From Paraburkholderia edwinii (lineage in GTDB: Bacteria; Pseudomonadota; Gammaproteobacteria; Burkholderiales; Burkholderiaceae), in the NCBI RefSeq assembly GCF_019428685.1, contig NZ_CP080095.1, forward strand, positions 4,278,001-4,342,000: a DNA stretch of 64,000 nt. The letters run 5' to 3'. A program made the translations under genes and the position numbers. This document shows, piece after piece, positions 51,295-61,378 of this stretch. The notes under the pieces are model-generated. The model ran no database searches, was not told the DNA's origin, and was given only the letters and a program-made list of their open reading frames with translations. Positions within the stretch are counted from its first letter, which is position 1; every line of letters begins with the position of its first letter.

Positions 51295-52683
51295 ATGGCA
51301 AGCGTAAAGGGCAAACTGATCCTGATCGTCGACGGCTACTCGACCGGGCGTGAACTCGTGCGCGAACTGAACCAGCGCGGCGCAATCTGCGTGCATCTGC
51401 GCTCGACGCAGCAGGTTCCGAAGCTCGCGGCTCCATGCTTCGACGCGACACCGTACGCGGCCAATCTCGGCTATCTCGGCACGGTAAGGGAAGCGCTCGT
51501 GCGGCTGCCGTCCGTGCGTTTCGACGCGGTCGTCGCGGGCTCCGAGTGGGGTGTGATGTACGCAGAAACACTCGCGCATGCGCTCGGCCTGCCGACCAAC
51601 CGCATCGAAATGCTCAGTGCGCGGCGCAACAAGTTCGACATGATCAACCAGTTGCATGCGCATCGATTGCGCGCCGCGCAGCAGACACGCATCACGTCAG
51701 CGGATGAAGCGCATGCGTGGGCGCGCAATCATGGGAAGTGGCCCGTGGTCGTGAAGCCGTTGCTGAGCGCGGGTTCCGATGGTGTCGTGATCTGCTATGA
51801 CCATACCGACATCAACCGCGCGGTGCATGCGGCGCTGTATCGCGACAATCTGCTCGGCGGCTTCAACGATAGCCTCGTGATCCAGTCGTATCTCGAAGGG
51901 CCGCAGTACATCGTGAACACGGTGAGCGAAAATGGCGCGCATCGCGTGACCGACGCGTGGCATGTCGACTATCGCAACGTGCGCGGCGCATCGAACGCAA
52001 TGTGCTCGATGACGCTGCTCGACCCCAGCGCACCGAAAATCGAGGCGTTGTTCGACTATACGAAGCGCGCGATCACGGCGCTCGGCATCGAAAACGGCCC
52101 GGCGCACAGCGAACTGCGGCTCACCGAAGTAGGACCGGCACTGATCGAATCGGGCGCGCGGCTGATGGGCGGCATGATGGATGCGCCATCGTATGCGGTA
52201 GCGGGACTGCCGACCCAGGCGAGCTGTTTCGCGGACCAGCTGGTCGCACGGCCTGGCGACGAGCCCACGGTGCGCGAGATATACGAGCGCCGGCGCCACT
52301 TCGCGAAAGTGTTCTTTGTGTTCGGCGAAGGCGGCCGCGTTGCATCGACGGATGGGCTGCACAGGCTCGCGAAACTGCCGTCGTTTCATGCGCACTACCG
52401 GCCGCTTGAATCGGGTGCGCGCGTCTGGCGCAGTTCCGATTCGCTGTTTTGCGGCGGCGTGGTCTATCTGATCCACGACGATCCGATGCAGATCCGCATG
52501 GACATCGCACAGTTTCGCGCGTGGGAAGCCGCTCATGCGCTGTATGCGATCGTGCCTGAACCTGTGCTGGAAGCCACGCCCGAAACGGCCGCTGAATGGC
52601 TCGAAAACCCGACCCCAATGCAGCCGCAAATGCCGCCGCAGCCGAAAGTTGCATTCGCAACCGAATCGGATAGTGCGCCATGA
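51295..52683 (+). CDS. ATP-grasp ligase, amino-acid-ligase-like
   Basis: 462 residues. N-terminal pre-ATP domain (LILIVDGYSTGRELVRELNQ), central ATP-grasp with KWPVVVKPLLSAGSDGV (Lys154 for ATP) and the metal/phosphate block SELRLTEVGPALIESGARL. The arrangement resembles L-amino acid ligases of the BacD/DdaF group, which form an amide between two amino-acid-like units via an acyl phosphate. AAGGAG precedes the ATG. Its stop overlaps the start of an exporter gene, suggesting that its product leaves the cell. Confidence 0.85.
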   Translation: MASVKGKLILIVDGYSTGRELVRELNQRGAICVHLRSTQQVPKLAAPCFDATPYAANLGYLGTVREALVRLPSVRFDAVVAGSEWGVMYAETLAHALGLPTNRIEMLSARRNKFDMINQLHAHRLRAAQQTRITSADEAHAWARNHGKWPVVVKPLLSAGSDGVVICYDHTDINRAVHAALYRDNLLGGFNDSLVIQSYLEGPQYIVNTVSENGAHRVTDAWHVDYRNVRGASNAMCSMTLLDPSAPKIEALFDYTKRAITALGIENGPAHSELRLTEVGPALIESGARLMGGMMDAPSYAVAGLPTQASCFADQLVARPGDEPTVREIYERRRHFAKVFFVFGEGGRVASTDGLHRLAKLPSFHAHYRPLESGARVWRSSDSLFCGGVVYLIHDDPMQIRMDIAQFRAWEAAHALYAIVPEPVLEATPETAAEWLENPTPMQPQMPPQPKVAFATESDSAP

Positions 52684-53693
52684 GCTCCGCCCATGCGCTG
52701 TCGTTCCTTGCCGTGTTGCTGCAATCGACCGGCAAGGTCATGTACGGCACCTTCCTCGCCGCGATCGCGCCCGCGCAATTTCTGCTGATCAGTTTTTGCG
52801 TCGTCGCGGGCGTGTTCCTCGTGGTCGCGCGCGGCCGGCTGCCGGCCGGCTCGCGCGCGGCAATCGTGTCGGTCAACGTGTGGACTGCGGTGGCATTTAT
52901 CTGCTTCTTCTTCGCGTTGAAGCATCTGTCGCCGGCCGCGGTCGGTGCGATTGAGATTGGCGTTGCGGTGCTGGTTGCCGTTGTGGCAGCGGCATGGCAA
53001 AGACGCGCGCGGGCGACGAGCGGCCAGGCATCCGAGGTACGGGCAACAGCCGAACCACGATCCGGGGGCCGGCCGGGTGCGGTAAAGCTGGTCGTCTGCG
53101 CGGGCATCGTCGGCGGATGCGCGCTGCTTGTGCCGGTTGAACTGGAACGTGCGGCGGCGGCATCGTGGAACACCATATTCGCGTTGATCGCGGCCGCCAT
53201 CGCGGGCGCCGCGTCGACGCTGATCATCGGCTCGTTTCGCCGGCTCGCCGACAACGGCTGGCGGCCGTCATCGATCCTCGCGCACCGGTTCTATCTGACG
53301 ATTGCGGTGGCGTTAGCGTGGGTGTGGTTCGAAGGCGGCATTGTTAGCGCTGGCACCGCGGGCAGCGCGGGTAGCGTGGCTGGTCTCGCGCTTCCCGCCC
53401 CGGCGGACGCGCTGACAATCGTCGCGGTCGCCGCGATCGGCGTGATGCTGCCTCTGTTGCTGCTGCAGTTCGCGGTGCGAAAGACCGACGGGTTGACGCT
53501 GATGATCTGCATGGCGCTACAGCCGGTACTGTCGTTCATGCTGTCGATGCTGTCACCGGCTTATGACTGGCAACCGGTCACGCTGGCGGGCACCCTGATC
53601 GTCGCGGGAGCGCTGCTTTTCGATGTGTTCGCCGGACGGCGCAAGCTCACGACGCGGCCCACGTCCGCGCCTGTGCGCGTATCCGCGCCCTAA
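52680..53693 (+). CDS. EamA/DMT-family exporter
   Basis: 337 residues with about ten membrane helices in two EamA-like halves (LSPAAVGAIEIGVAVLVAVV; GLTLMICMALQPVLSFMLSM). DMT carriers of this kind export amino acids or small metabolites. ATGA overlap with the ATP-grasp gene makes translational coupling likely, and export of the ligase product is the simplest reading. A charged loop of about 40 residues divides the halves. Confidence 0.85.
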   Translation: MSSAHALSFLAVLLQSTGKVMYGTFLAAIAPAQFLLISFCVVAGVFLVVARGRLPAGSRAAIVSVNVWTAVAFICFFFALKHLSPAAVGAIEIGVAVLVAVVAAAWQRRARATSGQASEVRATAEPRSGGRPGAVKLVVCAGIVGGCALLVPVELERAAAASWNTIFALIAAAIAGAASTLIIGSFRRLADNGWRPSSILAHRFYLTIAVALAWVWFEGGIVSAGTAGSAGSVAGLALPAPADALTIVAVAAIGVMLPLLLLQFAVRKTDGLTLMICMALQPVLSFMLSMLSPAYDWQPVTLAGTLIVAGALLFDVFAGRRKLTTRPTSAPVRVSAP

Positions 53694-53756
53694 CTTTGTG
53701 CTCATTGTCGCGCCGTACGATTTCGATCACCGACTCAAAACACACTGGAGACTGCG

Positions 53757-53894
53757 ATGGTTGCCTACCTTCTGACCAAACTGACCGAGTGGATCGAACA
53801 GGCCGACAAGGATCGCCGCGAGGAATACGTCGCGATGGCCAAAGACCTCGCCGAAATCGAGCGCCGGATGGTCCATCTCGAGACGACGAGCTGA
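53757..53894 (+). CDS. DUF3563 micro-protein
   Basis: 45 codons: MVAYLLTKLTEWIEQADKD at the start, then REEYVAMAKDLAEIERRM and a HLETTS end. This matches the DUF3563 family of small helical proteins common in Burkholderia relatives, function unknown. A GGAG site precedes the ATG. A hairpin follows 30 bp after the stop. Confidence 0.8.
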   Translation: MVAYLLTKLTEWIEQADKDRREEYVAMAKDLAEIERRMVHLETTS

Positions 53895-53924
53895 AGCGGC
53901 GCGGCTTCGCTTCATTCGACAGAT

Positions 53925-53952
53925 GGAGCGCATCGACACCACGATGCGCTCC
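53925..53952. terminator. Hairpin after DUF3563
   Basis: 11-bp perfect stem GGAGCGCATCG / CGATGCGCTCC with a 6-nt loop, right after the micro-protein gene; no U-run. Confidence 0.55.
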
Positions 53953-54046
53953 GCATCCCTAAACTTTCCGCGGCAGCTGCCGTTAACCTCGACATCCATC
54001 TTTACCAACGTGAAGCGTTCACCCAAACCAGCAAGGGGCAACGGTG

Positions 54047-54544
54047 ATGTCGAAGATTCTCGCAGCGTGCAGGTTCCAGGCCGACGCGGTCGTCGCGAAT
54101 CGCCGTCTGGGTGCGGGCAGTTACCTGCTCGTGATGTCGCTTGGCGTGATCGTATGGTCGCTGCTTACCGCGCTTGCCTGCCTCGAGTTCGCCGCCCCGG
54201 GCCGCATCGGTCTCGCCGATTTGAATCTGGTCGTATCGCTGCTCAGCGCGGCGTTCGCGGCGCTGTTCTATAGCGCGTCGTCGCGGCGCCTAAGAGATCT
54301 GAGCTTTCCCGCCTGGTCCGTCAAGGTGCTGTCGATTCCGCCGTTCGGCGTGATCGTGCTGCCGATCCTCTGCTTTCTGTCCGGTCCGCGTCACGCGAAC
54401 GACTTCGGCCCGGCTCCCGCGCCGTCCGGCTTCGCGAGGACGGTGCTGGCGCTCGTTGCGTGTGTCGTGGCGCTGGCGGTTTGCCGGTGGGCGCTGATGA
54501 CTTATCTGCATACGCGCCATTTAATGGTGACCGGCGGTTTCTAG
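54047..54544 (+). CDS. Inner-membrane protein, DUF805-like
   Basis: 165 residues with about four membrane helices (LLVMSLGVIVWSLLTALACL; LVVSLLSAAFAALFY; VKVLSIPPFGVIVLPILCFL; VLALVACVVALAVCRWALM). The loop GPRHANDFGPAPAPSG recalls the DUF805 signature, but overall similarity is modest. ATG 54047 follows an in-frame GTG. Function unknown. Confidence 0.65.
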   Translation: MSKILAACRFQADAVVANRRLGAGSYLLVMSLGVIVWSLLTALACLEFAAPGRIGLADLNLVVSLLSAAFAALFYSASSRRLRDLSFPAWSVKVLSIPPFGVIVLPILCFLSGPRHANDFGPAPAPSGFARTVLALVACVVALAVCRWALMTYLHTRHLMVTGGF

Positions 54545-54548
54545 GTCC

Positions 54549-55433
54549 CTAGATCCGCGAAAGCGACCCGACCGCATCTTCCACGCTTTCTTTTTGTGCG
54601 CGAAACAAGCCGCGATCGGTCTCGGCGATATGCCGCACGATGGCCGCGTTGACTTCGTCGGCATGCGTGACGGGCCCCATGTGCCCTGCGCCCTCAACCA
54701 CCGCAAGACGCGCCGCCGGCAGCAGCATCGGCAAGCGCTCGGCGATCGCCCGCGTTGGAGCCGGTGCGTGCTGTCCGCGCAGGATCAGTGCCGGCACACG
54801 CAAAGCGGCATACGCATTGGCGGGTGTCCGCTCGTCGAGCAAGGCACGAAAATCGAGCGGCGCTTTCGGAGCCCAGCGCGTCAGCGCCGCTTGCACATGG
54901 GGCCGCAGCGCTTGCCATGCGCCCGGACCGCCCCAGTAATCGACGAACGAAGCCGCCGCGCCGCGATAGTCGCCGCAACTCACGCCATCGGCGGTGCGCT
55001 TCGAGATCGCAAAGATTTCCGCGAGCCCATGGGCTCCGTACGAGCCCATCGTCTTGAGCAAATGAAACGCCGACGGCTCGTACAGCGTCAGACTCGCGAT
55101 CCGCTGCGGCCGCTCGAGCGCGGCACGCAACGCTACGCCCCCACCATACGAGTGACCGACGAGATGGACCTTCGAGCAGGAAGCGTCGATGATGCTGACC
55201 GTCCTCGCAGCTTCGTCGGCGAGCGTGAATGCGCGCTCGCCGCTCCATGGTCCCGTGCTTTCGCAGCCGTAATGCTCGGGCGCGACGAGCGCATGGCGCG
55301 AACCAAGCGCCTCGCCGAGCTTTCGCCATTGAGTGGCTCCCGAACCGGAACAATGCAGCGCGATCACTGGCGTTGCAGATGAGAAGGCGTTCGATGCGGC
55401 AGTGCTATTCATGTCGTTCATGGACTTCATCAT
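54549..55433 (-). CDS. Alpha/beta hydrolase
   Basis: About 294 residues from the ATG at 55433; the longer open frame to 55661 lacks family resemblance. Catalytic elbow VHLVGHSYGGGVALRAA with Ser nucleophile, early loop VIALHCSGSGATQWRKL and C-terminal His in VVEGAGHMGPVTHADEV. Substrate unknown. Convergent with the DUF805-like gene, 4 bp apart. No good ribosome site is seen, so the exact start is uncertain. Confidence 0.85.
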   Translation of the reverse strand: MMKSMNDMNSTAASNAFSSATPVIALHCSGSGATQWRKLGEALGSRHALVAPEHYGCESTGPWSGERAFTLADEAARTVSIIDASCSKVHLVGHSYGGGVALRAALERPQRIASLTLYEPSAFHLLKTMGSYGAHGLAEIFAISKRTADGVSCGDYRGAAASFVDYWGGPGAWQALRPHVQAALTRWAPKAPLDFRALLDERTPANAYAALRVPALILRGQHAPAPTRAIAERLPMLLPAARLAVVEGAGHMGPVTHADEVNAAIVRHIAETDRGLFRAQKESVEDAVGSLSRI

Positions 55434-55938
55434 TTGGGCGCGGCGCTGCTGGACAGTGGCGGGTTGTGCTGCGAAGGCAGCGACGTCATGCACGCGCGTC
55501 GACGCTTGGACCGGTCGATAGCGGACACGCTGCGTTGTTACCTCATCCGTCGAATTGAGCCGAACGCATACGGCGTTCGAGGTCGCCCATGTCGACCGCG
55601 GATGCGAGGTACGCGTCGCGGCGATTGTGTTCGGCGTGCAATAAAGCCTTTCTAAACACAAAAAACAGGAAGATAAGCATGATGTCCTCCGGTCAATCGA
55701 GTATCGGCGTGAACGCCGTTACTCGCAGAGTCCATGCCATCTTGCGTCAAGCCATGTCGGGCGGGCTCGTTAGCCATCCATAACGATGCCGGCCGGGTGA
55801 AACGTCGTCGCGCCTCCAACAGATCACAGGTTTGAAGTTGGGCTTCGGCAAACACATGCGCAGCGTCATTCATGTACGTCGACGACTGCCGGTGCCGGCC
55901 GAAGCCTGGCGGCGGGGCAACGTGCCCTCCCGTTACAT
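55434..55938. other. 505-bp stretch with only a doubtful micro-ORF
   Basis: Between the hydrolase start and the methyltransferase stop, both on the minus strand. It should contain the hydrolase promoter. Apart from the small ORF at 55679 I find no coding frame with family resemblance. Confidence 0.4.
55679..55783 (+). CDS. Doubtful 34-codon ORF
   Basis: ATGATG start with AGGAAG six bases upstream, encoding MMSSGQSSIGVNAVTRRVHA and a short hydrophobic end. The ribosome site is the only support; no family known. Confidence 0.25.
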   Translation: MMSSGQSSIGVNAVTRRVHAILRQAMSGGLVSHP

Positions 55939-56772
55939 TTACCGTCGTTCCACCACGACTTCGAGATACTCGCTCGGCAAAACCAGCGTCGCGTCGTTCG
56001 AGCGGTTCCGGCTCTCGATCAGTGTCATCAGATCGGCGACGAATGCCCCCTGCCGTTCGCCTTCGAGTGCGGCGAAGGCCTTGTTCATCGGCCCATAGAA
56101 CGTGCGGAAGACCTCGATGAAATGGGCCGGCGATCGATAGCGGAACACGAAATAGCGGTTGATCGTAGCGATGGTCCGCGCACGGCCTTCAAACAGTTCT
56201 TCGAGGCGCGCTTTCGTGCCCCAGAGCGCCGGCGACTTCACGCCTGCCGGTGGTGGAATGTATTTGCCGATGGTCCGGAACACCTGCCCGATGAAACTCT
56301 CCGGGGTCCAGTTGGCAAGGCCGATCCGTCCGCCCGGCTTGCAAACGCGCGCGAGTTCGGCCGCCGCTTTTTCCTGGTTGGGCGTGAACATCACGCCGAA
56401 GGTCGACATCACGGTGTCGAATGAAGCGTCCGCATAGGGCAGCGCTTCGGCGTCTGCTTCTTCGAACTGCACGGCGAGTCCTTCTGCCTGTGCACGCGCA
56501 CGGCCCGCATCGAGCAGCGAGGGCACGTAGTCGGTCGACGTGACCTCGCACCCGCGCCGCGCCGCGGCTAGCGTCGCATTGCCGTTACCGGCGGCGACGT
56601 CGAGCACGCGGCTGCCGGCGCGCACGTCGAGCGCTTCGCAGAGGTTTTCTCCGACGATCTGCAGCGTGGTGCCAACGACAGCGTAGTCGCCTGTCGACCA
56701 GGCCACCTGTTGGCGAGCCTTGACGGCGGCCAGGTCAGCGACGGATGCGACAGCGGAATCAACAGCGGACAT
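55939..56772 (-). CDS. Class I SAM-dependent methyltransferase
   Basis: 277 residues from ATG 56772 (AGGAGCG upstream). SAM-binding motif I is RVLDVAAGNGNATLAAARRG, with TSTDYVPSLLDAGR as acidic loop and ADASFDTVMSTFGVMF as motif II/III, the UbiE/Methyltransf_11 type. The C-terminal part (FVFRYRSPAHFIEVFRTFYG) recalls small-molecule methyltransferases. Acceptor unknown; no partner gene next to it. Confidence 0.9.
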   Translation of the reverse strand: MSAVDSAVASVADLAAVKARQQVAWSTGDYAVVGTTLQIVGENLCEALDVRAGSRVLDVAAGNGNATLAAARRGCEVTSTDYVPSLLDAGRARAQAEGLAVQFEEADAEALPYADASFDTVMSTFGVMFTPNQEKAAAELARVCKPGGRIGLANWTPESFIGQVFRTIGKYIPPPAGVKSPALWGTKARLEELFEGRARTIATINRYFVFRYRSPAHFIEVFRTFYGPMNKAFAALEGERQGAFVADLMTLIESRNRSNDATLVLPSEYLEVVVERR

Positions 56773-57428
56773 GAAACGCTCCTGAATGACGGTGGCGGTG
56801 CAGCAATGCACAGATGCGTGGATGCACTACACCGGATTGCGCCGCAAATTGATGGTGCTAGCGCGCCCGCGCGGCGATCGGGCAAAGCGCACAACCAAAC
56901 CCGGAAAACGCGAGAGCTCTTCGGGGCTGGCTGATTCTCGGATTCGCGTGAGTGGAAGTATCGGCAAGCCGGTCGTTTTGAGATATGACCGGGCCTCCAG
57001 ATGTTTTGCGCGGGACGCCGGGACTGCGGAGATCGAAGTTGGTCGATACGCGGCTGCGGTGCGGTGCGGTTCTGTGCGGTGCCCAGCCATGATCGCCGTG
57101 CCCGATGCGATGGCGCGCGTCGCTGCCGCCGAATGCACTGCGCATTGCGTGGCCGCGCCTCGGGCGATATTCACCCTACGGACCGGATGGTCAAACAGGA
57201 TTAGGCAAATCTTCCAGAGTTTCGAACAAACCTGCGCGCGCTTTTTCGGCGACACTCTGGCACGTTGCCGCCACCGCGTCCGGCCTCGCTATCGGTTCAA
57301 CGCGGACTTCAACGCGAACCTCAAAGCGGACCTCAACGCAGACGCCGGCAATGTCTTGCGCATCCTCGCCGCGTGCCACGCATGCGCAAAACGGACAACC
57401 AAAAATCATCCTCTCCACGGAGCAGTCG
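56773..57428. other. 656-bp non-coding stretch upstream of iorAB
   Basis: Divergent region between methyltransferase and iorA-like starts. Open frames exist on both strands but none shows family similarity. Around 57295-57345 a short run of similar units (GCGGACTTCAACGCGAAC type) repeats three to four times; elsewhere I see no clear signal. Confidence 0.4.
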
Positions 57429-57890
57429 ATGTCGACCACCCTGATACTCAACGGCAAGTCCACCACGCTGGACGCCGATCCCAACATGCCGCTGTTATGG
57501 GCGATTCGTGAAGTCGCCGGCCTGCACGGCACGAAGTTCGGCTGCGGCATGGCGCAATGCGGCGCTTGTACCGTCCATCTCGAAGGCCAGCCGATCCGCT
57601 CGTGCATGATGCCGCTGTCGGCTGTCGCCGGTCGCCACATCACGACCATCGAAGGGCTGGACAGCAAACAGGCGCACGCCATCCAGGCCGCATGGGTCAA
57701 ACACCAGGTGCCGCAGTGCGGGTACTGCCAGTCGGGCCAGGTGATGTCGGCCACCGCGCTGCTCACGCAAAACCCCGCGCCCACCGATGCGGACATCGAC
57801 ACCGCGATGAGCGGCAACATCTGCCGCTGTGCGACCTACACGCGCATTCGCGCCGCGATTCACACGGCTGCCGAATCGATGCAGGGGTGA
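57429..57890 (+). CDS. iorA: [2Fe-2S] subunit of an IorAB-type molybdenum hydroxylase
   Basis: 153 residues. First cluster ligands C39, C44, C47 and C59 ([13 protein letters not shown]), second cluster C97, C100, C132 and C134 ([11 protein letters not shown]). This is the isoquinoline 1-oxidoreductase alpha-type subunit, which passes electrons directly onward without a FAD subunit. GGAG precedes the ATG. Three bases separate it from the large subunit. Confidence 0.92.
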   Translation: MSTTLILNGKSTTLDADPNMPLLWAIREVAGLHGTKFGCGMAQCGACTVHLEGQPIRSCMMPLSAVAGRHITTIEGLDSKQAHAIQAAWVKHQVPQCGYCQSGQVMSATALLTQNPAPTDADIDTAMSGNICRCATYTRIRAAIHTAAESMQG

Positions 57891-57893
57891 ACC

Positions 57894-60092
57894 ATGACGA
57901 CCGATATCGTGGATGTCCAGCGCCCCGCACGGCGCACTTTTCTGAAAGGCGTCGGCGGCGCTGCCGCGCTCGCGCTGACCATCGGCTTCGAATGGGGCGG
58001 CCTTGGCAAGGGCGCGCTAGCCGCTGAAGCGCCGGCCGGCAGCAACACGTTCGCGCCCAATGCGTTCCTGCGCATCGGCGCCGATAACAGCGTGACCGTC
58101 ATCGCGAAGCACGTCGAGATGGGCCAGGGCGCCTACACCGGCATTGCGACGATCGTCGCCGAAGAACTCGATGCCGACTGGTCCAACGTACGCGTCGAAA
58201 GCGCGCCTGCCGATGCAACCCGCTATGCGAACCTCGCGTTCGGCAAGATGCAAGGCACCGGCGGCAGCTCGTCGATGGCCAATTCGTGGATGCAGTTACG
58301 CGAGGCCGGCGCAAAGGGCCGCGCGATGCTGGTGTCGGCCGCCGCGCAGCAATGGCAGGTGCCGGCTGCGTCGCTGCGCACCGAGCGCGGCGTCGTCTAT
58401 CACGACGCGAGCGGCCGCCACGCGAGCTACGGCTCGCTGGTCGCGCAGGCGTCCGCGCTGCCGGTGCCGGACAAGGTCACGCTGAAGGACCCGAAAAACT
58501 TCAGGCTGATCGGCACCCGCGTGCCGCGCGTCGACGTGCCGCCGAAAACCAACGGCACCGCGCAGTTCACGATCGACGTGACGTTCCCCGGCATGCTGGT
58601 CGCGCTGGTGCAGCGGCCGCCGCAGTTCGGCGGCGCCGTCAAATCGTTCGATGCGACCGCGACGAAGGCGGTGCCGGGCGTCGTCGAAGTCGTGCAGGTA
58701 CCGCGCGGCGTCGCGGTGGTGGCGAAGAGCTTCTGGGCTGCCAAGCAGGGCCGCGACGCGCTGAAAGTGGAATGGGACGACACGCACGCGGAAAAGCGCA
58801 GCTCGGCCGCCATCATGGACGAGTACCGCAAGCTCGCCGAGCAGCCGGGCAAGCCCGCGCGTACCGAAGGCGACGCGGCGAAGGCGATTGCCGGCGCGCC
58901 GCGCAAGATTTCCGCGAGCTATGAATTTCCGTATCTCGCGCATGCGCCGATGGAACCGCTCGACGCCGTCGTCAAGCTGACCGCCGATAGCTGCGAAATC
59001 TGGGCCGGCGACCAGTTCCAGACCGTCGACCAGGCAAACGCGGCGCGCACCGCGGGGCTCGAACCGCAGCAGGTGAAGATTCATACGCTGTATGCGGGCG
59101 GCAGCTTCGGCCGGCGCGCGAATCCAGGCTCGGACTATATCGTCGAAGCGGTATCGATCGCCAAGGCGCTGGGCGCGAACGGCACGCCGCTCAAGCTGCA
59201 ATGGACGCGCGAATGCGACATTCACGGCGGCCTGTACCGGCCGGTCTATTTCCATAAACTCGAAGCCGGGCTAACCGACGACGGCCAACTGGTTGGCTGG
59301 CAGCACCGCATCGTCGGCCAGTCGATCGTGGCGGACACGCCGTTCTCCGGTCTCGCGAAAAACGGTATCGATTCGACCTCGGTGGAAGGCGCGGCGAACA
59401 TCGCCTACGCCATTCCGAACCTGTCGGTCGAACTCGCGACCACGCGCACCGGCGTGCCGGTGCTGTGGTGGCGGGTGGTCGGCAGCTCGCACACCGCGTA
59501 TGCCGTCGAGGCGTTTATCGACGAAGCGGCCCATGCGGCGGGCCAGGACCCGTACACGTTCCGGCGCAATCTGCTCGCCAACCAGCCGCGCATGCGCGCC
59601 GTGCTGGATCTGGCAGCGACCAAAGCCGGCTGGAGCAGCACGCCGCTGCCGCCCGGCAAGGGCCGCGGCATCGCGGTCGCCGAGGCATTCCACACGCTCG
59701 TCGCGCAAGTCGCTGAAGTGACAGTGGACAAGGACGGCAAGGTCAAGGTCGACCGTGTGGTGTGCGCGGTGGACTGCGGCACGCCGATCAACCCGGACGT
59801 GATTGCCGCGCAGATCGAAGGCGGCATCGGCTACGGACTCGGCGCCGCGCTGTACGGCGCGATTACGCTGAAGGACGGGCGGGTCGAACAGAACAACTTC
59901 GACGGCTACCAGGTGCTGCGCATGAACGAGATGCCGAAGGTCGAAGTGCACATCGTGCAGTCAGGCGAGGCGCCCACCGGCATCGGCGAACCGGGTGTCG
60001 CGCCGGTCGGGCCGGCAGTCGCCAATGCGATTTTTGCGGCGACGGGTAAGCGGTCGTATTCGCTCCCGTTTGCTCGCGAAAAGACGGCGTGA
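57894..60092 (+). CDS. iorB: Molybdopterin-binding subunit of an IorAB-type hydroxylase, Tat-exported
   Basis: 732 residues. A twin-arginine signal ([20 protein letters not shown]) implies folding in the cytoplasm and export to the periplasm together with IorA. Molybdopterin motifs: [47 protein letters not shown] and catalytic Glu in [19 protein letters not shown]. Substrates in this family are aldehydes or N-heteroaromatics. No cytochrome c subunit gene follows, so the electron acceptor is not evident here. Confidence 0.92.
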   Translation: MTTDIVDVQRPARRTFLKGVGGAAALALTIGFEWGGLGKGALAAEAPAGSNTFAPNAFLRIGADNSVTVIAKHVEMGQGAYTGIATIVAEELDADWSNVRVESAPADATRYANLAFGKMQGTGGSSSMANSWMQLREAGAKGRAMLVSAAAQQWQVPAASLRTERGVVYHDASGRHASYGSLVAQASALPVPDKVTLKDPKNFRLIGTRVPRVDVPPKTNGTAQFTIDVTFPGMLVALVQRPPQFGGAVKSFDATATKAVPGVVEVVQVPRGVAVVAKSFWAAKQGRDALKVEWDDTHAEKRSSAAIMDEYRKLAEQPGKPARTEGDAAKAIAGAPRKISASYEFPYLAHAPMEPLDAVVKLTADSCEIWAGDQFQTVDQANAARTAGLEPQQVKIHTLYAGGSFGRRANPGSDYIVEAVSIAKALGANGTPLKLQWTRECDIHGGLYRPVYFHKLEAGLTDDGQLVGWQHRIVGQSIVADTPFSGLAKNGIDSTSVEGAANIAYAIPNLSVELATTRTGVPVLWWRVVGSSHTAYAVEAFIDEAAHAAGQDPYTFRRNLLANQPRMRAVLDLAATKAGWSSTPLPPGKGRGIAVAEAFHTLVAQVAEVTVDKDGKVKVDRVVCAVDCGTPINPDVIAAQIEGGIGYGLGAALYGAITLKDGRVEQNNFDGYQVLRMNEMPKVEVHIVQSGEAPTGIGEPGVAPVGPAVANAIFAATGKRSYSLPFAREKTA

Positions 60093-60553
60093 TGCGGTAA
60101 TGCGCGTAACGGCGGATCGGGTTTCAGAGTACGAATCCTGATCCGCTGTTCGCGGGCTTCAAACCCTTCTGCACTTTCTGTTATTCCCCTCCCACGGCAA
60201 GCGCCGCAGTCTCACCACTGCCGTTTCGCTGCAGTCGCCGCCTTTGCGTCGCGTACTCGCGACAGCGCGTGACACCTGTATGTTTATACAGTATTCTATG
60301 CGCAGCCTGAACACCCGGTTTCCGGCCGATTCCTGGCGCGACAGTAGCCGCTACATGCACGCGAAAATGGCCGGTCGATCGGAACCGCTGGGCACGCCGC
60401 GTACAATGCATGGCACGTCGCTGGCAATACATTGCGCGACCGGTATTTCTGCGCAGGGTGCGACGGTTCGTGCGTCGGCCAAAGCGTCAGTTGCCGCGTC
60501 AACGGCCGGTAAGCCGGATGGCGGGATGGGATGAGCGGAAAGGAGTAAGCGGA
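60093..60553. other. 461-bp intergenic stretch
   Basis: Follows iorB. A small hairpin GTCGCG-TACT-CGCGAC (60248-60263) is the only structure I see; the open frames here lack family resemblance. Confidence 0.4.
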
Positions 60554-61132
60554 ATGGAGAATGAAATGCTGCGACTTTCAATGAGCCCTGTGCTTCGAAC
60601 GCGTCGAGTGCTTTGGGCTCCGCTTCGACGGGTGGCGTCCGCGCCAGCCCCTCTCGCTTCGGCTTTGCTTGCCACGTCGCTGTTCGCCGCAGCGCCCGCT
60701 GCTTTTGCCGGTGAGCGCATCATCGAAATCTGGAATCCGCCCGAGGCACGTCAACCGTTGAGCCGTTCGCCGGAGGCCAAACAAGGCGCGCATCTGATCG
60801 GCAAGACCGCCACGCCGCCGCATCATCGAAAGGTGCTCGCGCATCGCAATGCGCCGACGCCGCATCAACATCAAACCGCTCAGCAGAGTCTTCAGCAGGC
60901 TATGCCGCAAGGCTCGCATCAAGCTGCAAGCCAGGCTCCAAACCAGGCCGCTAACGAAAGCGCTCATCACGCCACCGCACCGGCCATCGATGCGAGCCGC
61001 CTCAAACACAACGAAGTCCCGCCGCCGAAGCACGACATCTCGCACTTCGAAGATATCCCGCGCATCGTCACGCCGGAAGGCAACGTGTTGCGCGTCGGAA
61101 CCGATGGCGCGACAGCGCAGGTCACCCGCTAA
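60554..61132 (+). CDS. Exported His/Gln/Ala-rich protein
   Basis: 192 residues. After a basic start comes a signal-like stretch (APLASALLATSLFAAAPAAFA, cleavage likely before GERI), then a His/Gln/Ala-rich disordered region (HQHQTAQQSLQQAM and similar) and a more conserved end (HDISHFEDIPRIVTPEGNVL). Histidines suggest metal binding but this is only a guess. AAAGGAG precedes ATG 60554. Stop overlaps the next start. Confidence 0.65.
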   Translation: MENEMLRLSMSPVLRTRRVLWAPLRRVASAPAPLASALLATSLFAAAPAAFAGERIIEIWNPPEARQPLSRSPEAKQGAHLIGKTATPPHHRKVLAHRNAPTPHQHQTAQQSLQQAMPQGSHQAASQAPNQAANESAHHATAPAIDASRLKHNEVPPPKHDISHFEDIPRIVTPEGNVLRVGTDGATAQVTR

Positions 61133-61332
61133 TGCAAGCGCGGTACTACAAGGGCTATTCGATCTGGGGTCACTCGATCCGCCAGCAGGAAGGCTATGCG
61201 GCAAGCGGCACGATCACGTCCGGAACGAAAGTCGTCGAAGCGTCCGGGATCCTTGCGAACGTCAACACCGAAGAGGAAGCGGAGACGGTCGGCCTCGAAT
61301 GGGCCGAGGCGTGGGTCGATAGCCATAGCTAG
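61132..61332 (+). CDS. Small hypothetical protein
   Basis: 66 residues, acidic, one predicted sheet-helix unit (YKGYSIWGHSIRQQEG; NTEEEAETVGLEWAEAWVDS). Its ATG overlaps the previous stop (TAATG), so the two are translated together. Similar short proteins are common in Burkholderia relatives, function unknown. Confidence 0.65.
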   Translation: MQARYYKGYSIWGHSIRQQEGYAASGTITSGTKVVEASGILANVNTEEEAETVGLEWAEAWVDSHS

Positions 61333-61378
61333 CTTTTGGCTACTACGACGGCCTACGGGTTAAAGCGCGCTCACGCGT

